Shown one piece after another: positions 52,101 to 61,792 of a DNA stretch of 64,000 nt. Each line of letters starts with the position of its first letter. Position 1 is the first letter of the stretch. The notes below the pieces were generated by a model. That model searched no databases. It had not been told where the DNA came from and worked only from the letters and a program-made list of their open reading frames with translations. The DNA comes from SZUA-186 sp039714155 (GTDB taxonomy: Bacteria > Pseudomonadota > Gammaproteobacteria > UBA9214). The translations under genes were made by a program, and so were the position numbers. Where the stretch lies: assembly GCA_039714155.1 (NCBI GenBank), contig JBDLJX010000001.1, forward strand, positions 62,001 through 126,000, given 5' to 3'.

Positions 52101-52405
52101 GCAAAAAGTGTCCGTGTTTATGAACTGCGTTTCAAGTCCGGGGCCATACCTAGGATATTTCTTGATTGTTTTTGTATATATCTGTTTTTACTGATTAATT
52201 ATTTTTTAATGGCCCTGCCAGTCAGGGCAGCCGGACGGGCCATGGGTTGGCGCAGGCAGCCTGCCCGGCAAGCACCCCGGTGCCGGTGCAAAAAACTGCC
52301 GATCAGGACCGGATCCAGGATCTAAATATTATGCTGCGATTGTCGATATAAAAATGACATTACGTACTTCAGGTATCACTGTCAGGAAGACACACTGGAT
52401 TGAAC
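52101..52405. other. Divergent promoter region of dnaE and the GGDEF gene
   Basis: This 305-base gap has an AT-rich part near dnaE (52150-52210) and a hairpin GCCCTG (52212-52217) with CAGGGC (52223-52228), but no T-run follows. It must hold promoters for both genes; candidate boxes were weak and I do not assign them. Confidence 0.4.
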
Positions 52406-53482
52406 ATGCAAAGTCGTACTTCCTCCGTATTCGAGGAAGAAGAATTAAAAGGTTTCTCACGCAGCATGGCCGAATTACAGTGGCTGTTGCTGATTCTTGC
52501 CGTTCTGTATTTCTTCATCCCGACCCGCCCGATCAACAACACCGACACAGTGATCATCACCATGATCAGCTATGCCGGTTTCATCATGGCATTCCGTTAT
52601 ATGAATTTCCATGCCAGGGAAACCCGCTGGAAACTGGCGATAGAAACCTGGGTCATGATTGCATTCATTACCCTGATTATCTGGCATACCGGGCTGGTGG
52701 AAAGCCCGTTGCTTAACCTTTACCTGCTGGTCATCATTGCATGCGCCATTACCCTCGGCAAGGTCATGACCATACTCGAGGTTGTACTGATCGCCGTCTG
52801 CTACCTGTACATGGGATTCGAAACCTTTGCCGCCGACATATTTGCGCCGGCAACCTTCACCATCCTGATGGCAAAGTTCTCACCGTTCCTGCTGGTTGCC
52901 TATGTCACTTCCATGCTGGCCTCGGACATTCTGTTTGCCAAGAAAAAAACCACCATCCTCTCGCAGACGGATGAACTGACCGGGCTATTGAACATGCGTG
53001 CTTTCAGTACAATCCTGGACAAGGAGATCGCAGCGGCTGCACGTTATAACAACCCGTTCACCATTGTCATGATCGACGTGGACGGCCTGAAAGATGTCAA
53101 TGACCGCTTCGGGCATACCACCGGCAGCCGGCTGGTAAAAGTGGTTGCCAACGCCATCAAGAACAGCGTCAGGAACTCCGATGTCCTGGCACGCTTTGGC
53201 GGCGACGAATTTATTGCCCTGATGACACATACCACCACCGAGCATGCGCGCTACGCAGCCGAGCGTATCCGTGCCGCCATCGACAACAGCTCGTTCGACA
53301 CGGACGGCCACCGCGTTGCGGCTACCGTCAGCATCGGTATTGCCAGCTTCCCGGACTGTGTTGATGAAGCGAACAAGGTACTGGACAAGGCCGACGTCGC
53401 GCTCTACAAGAGCAAGAACACCGGCCGCAATCGTGTCACCTACTACGACGCCAGCCTTGAAGCCAGCCAGGTCTATGCCTGA
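52406..53482 (+). CDS. Membrane-bound diguanylate cyclase (GGDEF)
   Basis: The 358-residue protein has five or six membrane helices (about 25-175) without a recognised sensor domain, then a GGDEF domain (about 183-350). The signature GGDEF is intact at 265-269, and the product-inhibition site RxxD (Arg256-Asp259) lies five residues before it. It should make c-di-GMP from two GTP and be feedback inhibited. ATG 52406 is the choice; TTG 52400 is also in frame. It is transcribed alone and converges with rnhB. Confidence 0.92.
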   Translation: MQSRTSSVFEEEELKGFSRSMAELQWLLLILAVLYFFIPTRPINNTDTVIITMISYAGFIMAFRYMNFHARETRWKLAIETWVMIAFITLIIWHTGLVESPLLNLYLLVIIACAITLGKVMTILEVVLIAVCYLYMGFETFAADIFAPATFTILMAKFSPFLLVAYVTSMLASDILFAKKKTTILSQTDELTGLLNMRAFSTILDKEIAAAARYNNPFTIVMIDVDGLKDVNDRFGHTTGSRLVKVVANAIKNSVRNSDVLARFGGDEFIALMTHTTTEHARYAAERIRAAIDNSSFDTDGHRVAATVSIGIASFPDCVDEANKVLDKADVALYKSKNTGRNRVTYYDASLEASQVYA

Positions 53483-53499
53483 GCTTCTTTTTTGCCCGG

Positions 53500-54096
53500 C
53501 TACTGCCCTTGCAGTAATTTTCTGACCGGCGCATACGAGCGCCGGTGTATTGCCGTTACACCGAGACGCTGCAGCGCCTCAAGATGTGCGCGACTCGGAT
53601 AGCCCTTGTGCTGCGCGAGACCATAACCCGGATATTCTGCATCCATTACCAGCATCTCCCGGTCACGCGTGACCTTGGCAATGATCGATGCCGCACTGAT
53701 AGCCGGCACCAGGCTGTCCCCCTTGATAATCGCGTCTGCCGGACAGGCCAGGGCCGGCAACCGGTTACCATCCACCATGGCATATTCTGCTGCCGGCAGC
53801 AGACCCGCTACTGCACGCTGCATGGCCAACAGGGTTGCCTGCAGGATATTCAGGCTGTCTATCTCCTCCACATCCGCTCGCCCGATCGACCACGCCAGCG
53901 CCTTGCCGGTGATTTCGCCATACAGCAGGTCACGCCGTTTCTGTGAAAGTTTTTTCGAATCCCCCAGCCCGGTAACCGGCATATCGGGATCCAGAATAAC
54001 GGCACCAGCGACCACCGGCCCGGCCAGTGGTCCGCGTCCGGCCTCATCGACACCGGCAAGCATGCGGGTACCGGCCCTGCTATACCATTCGTCCAT
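53500..54096 (-). CDS. rnhB: Ribonuclease HII
   Basis: The 198-residue enzyme removes ribonucleotides from DNA. It has the catalytic AGVDEAGRGPLAGPVVAGAVIL, the SIGRADVEEID core and the second Asp of YAMVDGNRLP. Its start overlaps the end of lpxB by 17 bases, and lpxB-rnhB is a standard order, followed in some species by dnaE, as here after the GGDEF gene. Confidence 0.96.
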   Translation of the reverse strand: MDEWYSRAGTRMLAGVDEAGRGPLAGPVVAGAVILDPDMPVTGLGDSKKLSQKRRDLLYGEITGKALAWSIGRADVEEIDSLNILQATLLAMQRAVAGLLPAAEYAMVDGNRLPALACPADAIIKGDSLVPAISAASIIAKVTRDREMLVMDAEYPGYGLAQHKGYPSRAHLEALQRLGVTAIHRRSYAPVRKLLQGQ

Positions 54097-55243
54097 TCCG
54101 TCCTACCATATCCAGCACAATATCTGTAATCTGCCGGTTCGCATCACAGCGCAGCGACTCGTGCAACCGGGAGAAGATTCCGGCGAGTTCATCAACCCGT
54201 TGTGGATTGTTGATTAATTTCATGATTTCCCTGCCGAGGATTGCCGGTGCCACTTCGCCCTGAATGACCTCACGCACCAGCGGCTCGCCGGACAGCAGGT
54301 TTGGCAATGAAAACCAGCGTGTCTTTACCAGCCGCTTTGCCAGCTGGTAACTGAGTGGTGACAGGCGGTAGGCAACCACCATCGGCCGCTTCAGCAGCAT
54401 ACACTCGAGCGTTGCCGTCCCGGACGCCAGCAAGGCAGCGTCGCAGGCCGCCAGGGCTTCCAGCGACTTGCCATTCAGCAGGGTCATCGGCAGCGTGCAA
54501 CGCAATCGCCGCAGGCGCCGTTCAAAGACATCCCGGCAGGCAGCATTGACAAATGGCACGACAAAACCGGTATCGATTCTGCGTTCATAACACCATTTGG
54601 CCGCCCGGATGAACGGGCCTGCAAGCCGCCTGACCTCGTCCACCCGACTCCCCGGCAACAACGCCACCAGCTTGCCCCGGCCATCGATACCGAGATGCTG
54701 CCGCGCCAGCGCCGGGTCGACAGCATTTGCCAGCGTATCCGCCAGCGGGTGACCGACATAACGCACCGGAATATTATGCCGGCGATAAAACTCTTCCTCG
54801 AAGGGATACAGGGTCAACATGCAGTCAACACTGTCGGCTATCTTGCGCAGCCGGTAACGGCGCCAGGCCCAGACCGACGGACTGACATAGTGCATGGTCC
54901 TGATGCCCGCCCTTTTCAGATCCTTCTCCAGTGACAGGTTGAAATCAGGTGCATCGACGCCAATAAAAATATCCGGCGGCGTTGCCAGAAAATGCCGGCG
55001 CAGGTCACTGCGGACAGATACCAGCCCTGGCAGATGCCTGACGACATTGGTCAGGCCCATAACGGACAGTTTCTCCATCGGGTAAAGACTGAAGCAACCG
55101 GCCTCGGTCATGCGTGGACCACCAATACCCTCAAACACGACGTCCGGCACCTGCTCCCGGATAGCCTGTATCAGGCCTGCACCCAGGCGGTCGCCCGAGG
55201 CCTCGCCCGCCACAATGCCAATATGAAGAGGATGACCGCTCAT
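54080..55243 (-). CDS. lpxB: Lipid-A-disaccharide synthase
   Basis: The 387-residue glycosyltransferase joins UDP-diacylglucosamine and lipid X. It has the N-terminal GIVAGEASGDRLGAGLI, DAPDFNLSLEKDLKRAGI and the donor-binding VALLPGSRVDEVRRL, then ASGTATLECMLLKRPMVV. ATG 55243 is preferred; TTG 55252 is in frame. It follows lpxA by 15 bases. Confidence 0.95.
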   Translation of the reverse strand: MSGHPLHIGIVAGEASGDRLGAGLIQAIREQVPDVVFEGIGGPRMTEAGCFSLYPMEKLSVMGLTNVVRHLPGLVSVRSDLRRHFLATPPDIFIGVDAPDFNLSLEKDLKRAGIRTMHYVSPSVWAWRRYRLRKIADSVDCMLTLYPFEEEFYRRHNIPVRYVGHPLADTLANAVDPALARQHLGIDGRGKLVALLPGSRVDEVRRLAGPFIRAAKWCYERRIDTGFVVPFVNAACRDVFERRLRRLRCTLPMTLLNGKSLEALAACDAALLASGTATLECMLLKRPMVVAYRLSPLSYQLAKRLVKTRWFSLPNLLSGEPLVREVIQGEVAPAILGREIMKLINNPQRVDELAGIFSRLHESLRCDANRQITDIVLDMVGRNGRMV

Positions 55244-55258
55244 TACAGACAAGCCCCG

Positions 55259-56029
55259 CTAACGGATTATTCCGCGGCGGTGCTGCTCCAGAAAGCTGAC
55301 CAGCACCTGCAAGTGTATGTCCGAAGCAGACTGTTCACGCAGCTGGTCAAGAATTTTCTCCGGCGAATTCTCCGAGCGATACAATACCCGGTAGGCCTGC
55401 TGCAGGTGATTCAGTTCATCTTCCGAGAACCCGTGTCGTTTCAGCCCCTCCTTGTTCAGACCACGGGCACGTGCCGGGTTACCGGAAACCGTCATGTAAG
55501 GTGGAATGTCCTTGCCGATAACACTGCCGAATGCAGAAAACACATAGGCGCCAATGACGCAGAACTGGTGCACCAGTGTATAACCGCCAAGTGTCACATG
55601 GTCTTCAACGCTGACATGCCCGGCCAGCGATGCGCCATTGGCAAAGGTTGTATCATTGCCGACCTGGCAATCATGTGCGATATGCGCCGAGGCCATGATC
55701 CAGTTGTGGTTGCCCAGCCGGGTCACACCAGCGCCGGCACCGGTACCACGGTTGATGCTGACATATTCACGGATGACATTGCCGTCACCGATTTCGAGGG
55801 CGCTGTCTTCGCCCCGGTATTTCTTGTCCTGTGAAACATCGCCGATCGAGGCAAACTGGTGAATCCGGTTTTCGGCGCCAATCCGGGTTGGCCCGTTAAT
55901 AACGACATGTGGACCGACCCGGCTACCCGGCCCGATTACGACGTTTGGCCCGATGACGCTAAACGGCCCGACATGAACATCATCGGCAATTTCGGCAGCG
56001 CTATCGACAACTGCCCGTTGGTCGATCAA
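55259..56029 (-). CDS. lpxA: UDP-N-acetylglucosamine acyltransferase
   Basis: The 256-residue left-handed beta-helix enzyme starts lipid A synthesis with an acyl-ACP. Hexapeptide repeats fill about residues 1-185; the catalytic His lies in MASAHIAHDCQVGNDT, and the C-terminal helical part follows. The start appears to be TTG 56029, which overlaps the fabZ stop (TTGA), so translation is coupled. Confidence 0.95.
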   Translation of the reverse strand: MIDQRAVVDSAAEIADDVHVGPFSVIGPNVVIGPGSRVGPHVVINGPTRIGAENRIHQFASIGDVSQDKKYRGEDSALEIGDGNVIREYVSINRGTGAGAGVTRLGNHNWIMASAHIAHDCQVGNDTTFANGASLAGHVSVEDHVTLGGYTLVHQFCVIGAYVFSAFGSVIGKDIPPYMTVSGNPARARGLNKEGLKRHGFSEDELNHLQQAYRVLYRSENSPEKILDQLREQSASDIHLQVLVSFLEQHRRGIIR

Positions 56030-56466
56030 GTGTCGATATCCCGTTCAGTGCACATGATCTCGGCACAGGCGACGACCTTGCCATCAACACTGGCATTGCA
56101 ATCAAACAACCAGAGACCCCGCCGGGTGCGTAACAGCTTTACCTTGAGCACCAGCTGATCACCCGGCTCAACCGGTTGCTTGAAACGGACCTTGTTCATG
56201 CCAACCAGGAAGTAAAGTGTCTCCCGTTCAGCCGTCTGCTCCAGCGTACGGAAGGCCAGCAGACCGGTTGCCTGTGCCATGGCCTCCAGGATCAGGACAC
56301 CCGGCATGACAGGCCGCTGCGGGAAGTGCCCCTGGAAGAAGGGTTCATTGAACGTGACGTTCTTGATGCCGGTCAGTGATTCACCCTTGTTGAATTCAGT
56401 CACCCGATCTATCAGCAGGAACGGATAACGATGGGGTAAATGATGCAGTATCTGGTTTATATCCAT
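56026..56466 (-). CDS. fabZ: 3-hydroxyacyl-ACP dehydratase FabZ
   Basis: The 146-residue hot-dog-fold enzyme dehydrates 3-hydroxyacyl-ACP in fatty acid elongation. It has LPHRYPFLLIDRV, NEPFFQGHFPQRPVMPGVLILEAMAQ with the catalytic His and Glu, and the C-terminal basic end. It is placed between lpxD and lpxA as in most gammaproteobacteria, balancing phospholipid and lipid A precursors. Confidence 0.96.
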   Translation of the reverse strand: MDINQILHHLPHRYPFLLIDRVTEFNKGESLTGIKNVTFNEPFFQGHFPQRPVMPGVLILEAMAQATGLLAFRTLEQTAERETLYFLVGMNKVRFKQPVEPGDQLVLKVKLLRTRRGLWLFDCNASVDGKVVACAEIMCTERDIDT

Positions 56467-56513
56467 AGGTTCAGCTTGCGCTCACATGGTTTCTGTTTAT
56501 CGTGGGCAGACAG

Positions 56514-57533
56514 TCATCCGTCAGCGGATTTCCGTTCCAGCGCCTGCAGCCGCCTGGCCAGTTCATCCAGCTGCCGCAGGCGTGCCGTATTCCTGCACCA
56601 GGCAGTACTCTCCTGGGCTGACAGACCTGAAGAGTATACACCCGGCTGGTCGATGGATTGGGTCACCATGGTCATACCGGTGACCGTGACATGATCGGTA
56701 ATCTCGAGATGTCCGACGATGCCGACGCCGCCGCCGATCATGCAGTGTTTGCCAATGCGCGCGCTGCCGGATATGCCGACGCAGCCCGCGATCACGGTAT
56801 GTGCGCCGATATGGACGTTGTGGGCAACCTGGATCTGGTTATCCAGCCTGACACCGTCCTCGATGACCGTATCATCCAGCGCGCCGCGGTCAATCGTGGT
56901 ATTCGCCCCGATTTCGACATCATTGCCGATGCTGACACCGCCCAACTGCGGCACTTTCAGCCACCGCCCGTCTTCCCGTGCATGCCCGAAACCATCACTG
57001 CCAATCACCGCACCCGGATGGATCATGACCCGCGCGCCGATACGAATGGCGTGTCTGATAACAACATTGGGATACAACACAGTACCGGCGCCAAGTACAC
57101 TGCCCTCGCCGACAACACAACCGGCAGCCAGCTGCACACCGGCGCCAATATCCACCCCGTCCGCCAGCACACAGTTGGGCCCGATCCAGGCAGATGCATC
57201 AATGCGGCAATCTTCACCGATGACTGTCGCTGGATGAACACCCTGTTCTGGTGGTACCGGCGGACTGATCAGTGTGGCCGCCCTGGCAAAGGCAGCATAG
57301 GGATTGGCAACGACCAGCACTGCACCCGGTGCTTGCCCGGCATAATCGGCCTGCAGGATAATTGCGCTGGCACGGGTCGTGGCAAGGTATTTGCGGTACC
57401 TGGCGTTGGCAAGGAAACTGAGCGCTCCCTCACCGGCCTGCTCAAGCGACCCTACAGATGTGATCAGGCAGTCAGGATCACCACGCAGTTCGGCACCGAT
57501 CCTGTTTGCCAGTAGCCCGAGTGCAAGCCCCAT
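56514..57533 (-). CDS. lpxD: UDP-3-O-(3-hydroxyacyl)glucosamine N-acyltransferase
   Basis: The 339-residue enzyme adds the second acyl chain in lipid A synthesis. An N-terminal uridine-binding domain (about 1-100) precedes left-handed beta-helix repeats (about 105-290) with VIGSDGFGHAREDGRWLKVPQLG and DNQIQVAHNVHIG (catalytic His). It lies between skp and fabZ. Confidence 0.95.
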   Translation of the reverse strand: MGLALGLLANRIGAELRGDPDCLITSVGSLEQAGEGALSFLANARYRKYLATTRASAIILQADYAGQAPGAVLVVANPYAAFARAATLISPPVPPEQGVHPATVIGEDCRIDASAWIGPNCVLADGVDIGAGVQLAAGCVVGEGSVLGAGTVLYPNVVIRHAIRIGARVMIHPGAVIGSDGFGHAREDGRWLKVPQLGGVSIGNDVEIGANTTIDRGALDDTVIEDGVRLDNQIQVAHNVHIGAHTVIAGCVGISGSARIGKHCMIGGGVGIVGHLEITDHVTVTGMTMVTQSIDQPGVYSSGLSAQESTAWCRNTARLRQLDELARRLQALERKSADG

Positions 57534-57571
57534 GCCATGAATTATTTCAAAGGAATAATATGCTTGTTAGA

Positions 57572-58105
57572 TTATTTGTGATTCCTGACGAGCATCTTCA
57601 GGATATCGTCGGTAATGTCGGCACGCTCGCTGGCATACACCACGCCCTGGCTCAGGATCAGGTCGTATTTCTGTTCCTTCGAAAATGTGTCTATGGCTTT
57701 AGACAAGTCACGCTGAACATTTGCCAGTACCTCGTTACGGCGGATATTCAGGTCATCCCCGAATTCCTCCTGCGAGCGCTTCAGGTCCCGGCGCATGGAC
57801 AGGATTTCCCGTTCCAGCTTGCTGTTCTCTGATTCGCTCATCACGGCACTGTCCCGCGCCAGGCGTTCCTCCTGTTTGCGAATCTTGCTCTGCAGTTCCA
57901 CCAATTCCTTCTCGCGGGGTGAAAACTCGGCTTCAATCTTGCTTTGCGCCTCCTTTACCTGTGGCGCACTCTCCATAAGTTTGGCGGCATCCACAAAACC
58001 AACCTTCATCTCGGCAACCACGGTACCGGAAAACAGTATGGCTGAGGCCAGCAGCACGGTAGCCAGCTGCGATATTTTAGGTATGTTCAAGATAGTTCTC
58101 CACAT
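57572..58105 (-). CDS. skp: Skp/OmpH periplasmic chaperone
   Basis: The 177-residue protein has a signal peptide (about 1-31, ending TVVAE) and the OmpH core: MKVGFVDAAKLMESAPQVKEAQSKIEAEF then a long charged coiled coil (about 55-130). Skp holds unfolded outer-membrane proteins on their way to BamA, whose gene is nine bases upstream. The C-terminal part (YDLILSQGVVYASERADIT) closes the trimer body. Confidence 0.93.
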   Translation of the reverse strand: MWRTILNIPKISQLATVLLASAILFSGTVVAEMKVGFVDAAKLMESAPQVKEAQSKIEAEFSPREKELVELQSKIRKQEERLARDSAVMSESENSKLEREILSMRRDLKRSQEEFGDDLNIRRNEVLANVQRDLSKAIDTFSKEQKYDLILSQGVVYASERADITDDILKMLVRNHK

Positions 58106-58113
58106 TGTCTGTT

Positions 58114-60390
58114 TTAGAATAATGATCCGAAGGTAAACTGGAAGTTCTGTACGTCGTCCTTGCCCTCGTCATTTAGCGGGTAAGCAAGACTGATTGCCAG
58201 CGGGCCCATCGGCGACAGCCAGAGACCCCCGATACCGACAGAATAGCGCAAATCACTGGTTTTAAAGGTATCGTAATTCTCGTAGACATTACCAATATCA
58301 AAGAATGCGCTCATGCGATACGAAGTGCTTGCCTCCAGAAACGGGATCGGGAAGACCAGCTCGGTACTGCCGACGAGCTTCATACTGCCGCCGATCGGGT
58401 TACCCCTCGAGTCGCGCGGGCCCAGGGTGTTGTCTTCGAAACCGCGCACCGAACGCACGCCACCGGCAAAGTAATTCTCGAAAAACGGTAATTCATCATA
58501 GTCCCCGTAGCCATCACCATACCCCACATCCGCTTTCATCGACAGAGTCAGGTTCTTGGTCAGCGGCACATAGCGCTGCTGCCGGTAACCCAGCTTGTAA
58601 TATTCCAACCCCGACCGTGGCACGGCCGCTTCCACAGTAAAGCGCTGCAGACCACCCTGGTCAGCAAAGATCGCCCTGTTGGTGGTATCGTGGCTCCAGC
58701 TGCCGGTCAAACGTACGGAATTGTACTGGTCACCGTGGTCATCGATAAACTCCTTCACCTCCTTCGGAGAATTCGAGGTCTTTTTCAGCTTCAGATTTTC
58801 GTACTCGGTATTGAGCCGAACGGTATCGTATTCGTTGATCGGGATACCGAAGCTGATATTTGCGCCAAAGGCGTCTGTCGTGTAATCGGACAGGTTGGCC
58901 TCCTCGGCATCTGTCTGACGGAAAAACGCGCCAAAACCGCGACTGACACCATCGATGGTGTAATACGGGTTCGTGTAATTGAAGCTGTAGACGGTATTTA
59001 CATTACTGTTGTTGAATGAAAAGCTGATGCGTTTGCCACTACCCAGGAAATTATCCTGACTGACGCTGGCATTGAAAAGCAGGCCGGATGTCTGCGAAAA
59101 ACCGAGGCCGGCAGTGATGTTGCCGGAGGATGTCTCGGTCACCGAGTAATTAATATCCACCTGGTCGGTGGTACCGGGAACAGTGGGTGTCTCGACGTTA
59201 ACATCCTCGAAGAACCCGAGACGCTGCAAACGGGTCCGTGACCGTTCCACCTTGCTGGCCGAGAACCAGCCGGCTTCCATTTGCCGCATTTCCCGACGCA
59301 ACACTTCGTCACGCGTCGAGACATTACCGGAGACATTGACGCGGCGTACATACACCCGGTCGCCCGGATCAATGAAGAACGCCAGCGACACCTCGTTGGT
59401 TTCATCATCCAGCTCCGGCACGGTATTCACATTGGCAAAGGCATAACCCTGATCACCCAGTTTCTCGCTGATCCGGTCAACAGCCTCGGTCACCCGCTTG
59501 CGCGAAAATACGTCATCAGGATTGATCCGTACCAGCGGGAACAGCTCCTCAGGCTCCACTACCAGATCGCCGGACAGGGTCACTTCACGGATCCGGTACT
59601 GCTCACCCTCGGCAATATTGATGGTGATGTAGATGTCCTTCTTGTCCGCTGTTATGGATACCTGGGTAGAGGTGATATTGAAATTCAGGTAACCGCGATC
59701 CAGGTAGAATGAGCGCAGAATCTCGAGATCAGCCGCGAGTTTCTGCTTGGAGTACTGGTCGCTCTTGGTCACGAACGAGAAGATGTTCGGCGGTTCAAGC
59801 GAAAAATCATCGGTCAGTTCCTTGTCAGGAAACTGATGATTGCCAACGATATTGATCTGCTTGATACGCGCTACCTGGCCCTCGGAAATATCAATCAGGA
59901 TACCGACCCGGTTTCTTTCCAGTGGCGTTACGGTGGTGTTGATCTTGACGGAGTATTTGCCACGACTGAAATACTGGCGCTGCAGTTCCTGTTCCACCTT
60001 GTCCAGCAAGGAACGGTCAAACACCCGACCTTCCGCGAGCCCGATTTGCTTGAGACCGTCCAGTAGCGCCTCGGTCTCCAGGTCCTGGTTACCGGTAATC
60101 TCGATGCTGCTGACGGCCGCACGCTCCGTAACATTAACGACCAGTACATTGCCATCGCGTTCCAGATTGATATCGCTAAAGAAGCCGGTCTTGAACAGCG
60201 CCCGCATGGCCTCTTCCGATGACTCAGTGGTCAGATAATCACCGACCTTTACCGGCAGGTAATTGAAGACCGTACCCGCCGATATGCGTTGCAGGCCATC
60301 GACCCGGATATCAGCCACTTCGAAGGTCTCGAACGCCTGCACCGGCGCAAACACAAGACCGAGTATCAATATAAGAAGGATGCTTCGCAT
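58114..60390 (-). CDS. bamA: Outer-membrane protein assembly factor BamA
   Basis: The protein of about 758 residues inserts beta-barrel proteins into the outer membrane. A signal peptide (MRSILLILILGLVFAPVQA) is followed by five POTRA domains (about 20-345) and a C-terminal Omp85 barrel. The barrel has the lid-loop motif VRGFEDNTLGPRD near residue 640 and the final aromatic strand ending FTFGSLF. ATG 60390 gives the shorter signal; GTG 60402 is in frame. It lies between rseP and skp. Confidence 0.96.
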   Translation of the reverse strand: MRSILLILILGLVFAPVQAFETFEVADIRVDGLQRISAGTVFNYLPVKVGDYLTTESSEEAMRALFKTGFFSDINLERDGNVLVVNVTERAAVSSIEITGNQDLETEALLDGLKQIGLAEGRVFDRSLLDKVEQELQRQYFSRGKYSVKINTTVTPLERNRVGILIDISEGQVARIKQINIVGNHQFPDKELTDDFSLEPPNIFSFVTKSDQYSKQKLAADLEILRSFYLDRGYLNFNITSTQVSITADKKDIYITINIAEGEQYRIREVTLSGDLVVEPEELFPLVRINPDDVFSRKRVTEAVDRISEKLGDQGYAFANVNTVPELDDETNEVSLAFFIDPGDRVYVRRVNVSGNVSTRDEVLRREMRQMEAGWFSASKVERSRTRLQRLGFFEDVNVETPTVPGTTDQVDINYSVTETSSGNITAGLGFSQTSGLLFNASVSQDNFLGSGKRISFSFNNSNVNTVYSFNYTNPYYTIDGVSRGFGAFFRQTDAEEANLSDYTTDAFGANISFGIPINEYDTVRLNTEYENLKLKKTSNSPKEVKEFIDDHGDQYNSVRLTGSWSHDTTNRAIFADQGGLQRFTVEAAVPRSGLEYYKLGYRQQRYVPLTKNLTLSMKADVGYGDGYGDYDELPFFENYFAGGVRSVRGFEDNTLGPRDSRGNPIGGSMKLVGSTELVFPIPFLEASTSYRMSAFFDIGNVYENYDTFKTSDLRYSVGIGGLWLSPMGPLAISLAYPLNDEGKDDVQNFQFTFGSLF

Positions 60391-60421
60391 CAATGTATGC
60401 ACTTGTCGAACATGTTACCGT

Positions 60422-61792
60422 TTAGCCGAACAACCGGGTCAGATCGTTATAAAATGCCAGTGTCATCAACATCAGCAGCATGACGATCCCGATACGCTGA
60501 CCAACTAGCTGTGCAGCTTCGGAAACAGGACTCCCCTTGACCAGTTCAAGAAGGTAATACAACAGGTGCCCGCCATCCAGAATCGGGATTGGCAACAGGT
60601 TCAGCACACCCAGGCTGACACTGACAATTGCCATAAAACCGAGGAATGCAGCCAGGCCAGTAACCGCTGTCTGGCCGGCATACCTGGCAATACTGATTGG
60701 CCCACTCAGGTTTTCAATCGATGCCTTGCCGGTCACCATTTTCCATAATATTTGCAACGTCAGGGCCGACATTTCCCAGGTCTTTCCCAGCGCAACCGGT
60801 ATGGCTTCAAGCGGGCCGTAGCGAACAACGACGCGCATTGTATCATGCTGCCCGGTCGCGGAAAGTCGCACGTAAGCACCGATACGACCGAAAGATTCTC
60901 CGCCTTCCGCAACCGCATCGGGGGTCAGCTCCAGCCGCACCGGCGTGCCATCGCGGTCCACCTCTACCTCGATGGTTTCTCCTGGACGGGCCCGCACATA
61001 CTCGACCAACTGGCCCCAGTCTGCGATAGCTGTGCCGTCGGCACTGATTACCTGGTCACCACTGCGCATGCCGGCCCGTTCGCCGGGACCACCGTCAACC
61101 AGTCGCTCGATAATTGCCGGATAGGCCGGCCGCCACGGTTTCAGGCCAAAATTCTCCAGCAGGCCACCCTTGCCCAGCAACCGGCCGGATTCGTCCAGCA
61201 CCACCTGCAGGTTTCTGCCGGCGCCGGCCTCGTCCTGTACCTGCACCTGGAACGACATGTTTTCGGTCAAACCGGCATCCAGCAGGGCCAGCACCGCGGT
61301 TTCCCAGCTGGGTGTATCCCTGCCATCGACAGCAAGAATTTCGTCACCGGAGCGGAAACCCGCCTGCTCGGCATAACTTGCCGGGATGACCTCGCCAACC
61401 ACCGGGCGCAAACCCGGCACGCCGCTGACAAACATGACCCAGTAGGCAAGAATGGCAAAGACAAAATTGAACAGCGGCCCCGCTACCACCACCGATATCC
61501 GTGTCGACAGGGGCTGGCGGTTAAATGCCCGGTCACGTTCCGCCTCGGCAACCTCCCCGTCGCGCTCATCCAGCATCTTCACATAACCACCCAGCGGAAT
61601 GGCGGCCAGCACCAGCTCGGTATTATCGGCGCCAAAACGCCAGCTCCACAGCGGCTGACCAAAACCGATCGAGAACCGCAACACCTTGACACCGAGTTTC
61701 CTTGCCACCCAGAAATGACCAAACTCGTGCACGGTCACGAGTACGCCGATGGCAACAAGAAATGCAACAGTAGATATCAGGAAACTGCTCAT
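60422..61792 (-). CDS. rseP: Site-2 zinc metalloprotease RseP
   Basis: The 456-residue membrane protease cuts anti-sigma factor RseA after DegS, releasing sigma E, and clears signal peptides. It has the zinc motif VHEFGHFWVARKLGVKV near residue 20, two PDZ domains (about 115-310) and the C-terminal NLLPIPILDGGHLLYY. It overlaps dxr by four bases (ATGA type). Confidence 0.96.
   Translation of the reverse strand: MSSFLISTVAFLVAIGVLVTVHEFGHFWVARKLGVKVLRFSIGFGQPLWSWRFGADNTELVLAAIPLGGYVKMLDERDGEVAEAERDRAFNRQPLSTRISVVVAGPLFNFVFAILAYWVMFVSGVPGLRPVVGEVIPASYAEQAGFRSGDEILAVDGRDTPSWETAVLALLDAGLTENMSFQVQVQDEAGAGRNLQVVLDESGRLLGKGGLLENFGLKPWRPAYPAIIERLVDGGPGERAGMRSGDQVISADGTAIADWGQLVEYVRARPGETIEVEVDRDGTPVRLELTPDAVAEGGESFGRIGAYVRLSATGQHDTMRVVVRYGPLEAIPVALGKTWEMSALTLQILWKMVTGKASIENLSGPISIARYAGQTAVTGLAAFLGFMAIVSVSLGVLNLLPIPILDGGHLLYYLLELVKGSPVSEAAQLVGQRIGIVMLLMLMTLAFYNDLTRLFG

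Noticed and set aside
52212..52228. GCCCTG/CAGGGC hairpin as a terminator
   Set aside because: No T-run follows on either strand, and it lies between divergent genes where no terminator is expected.
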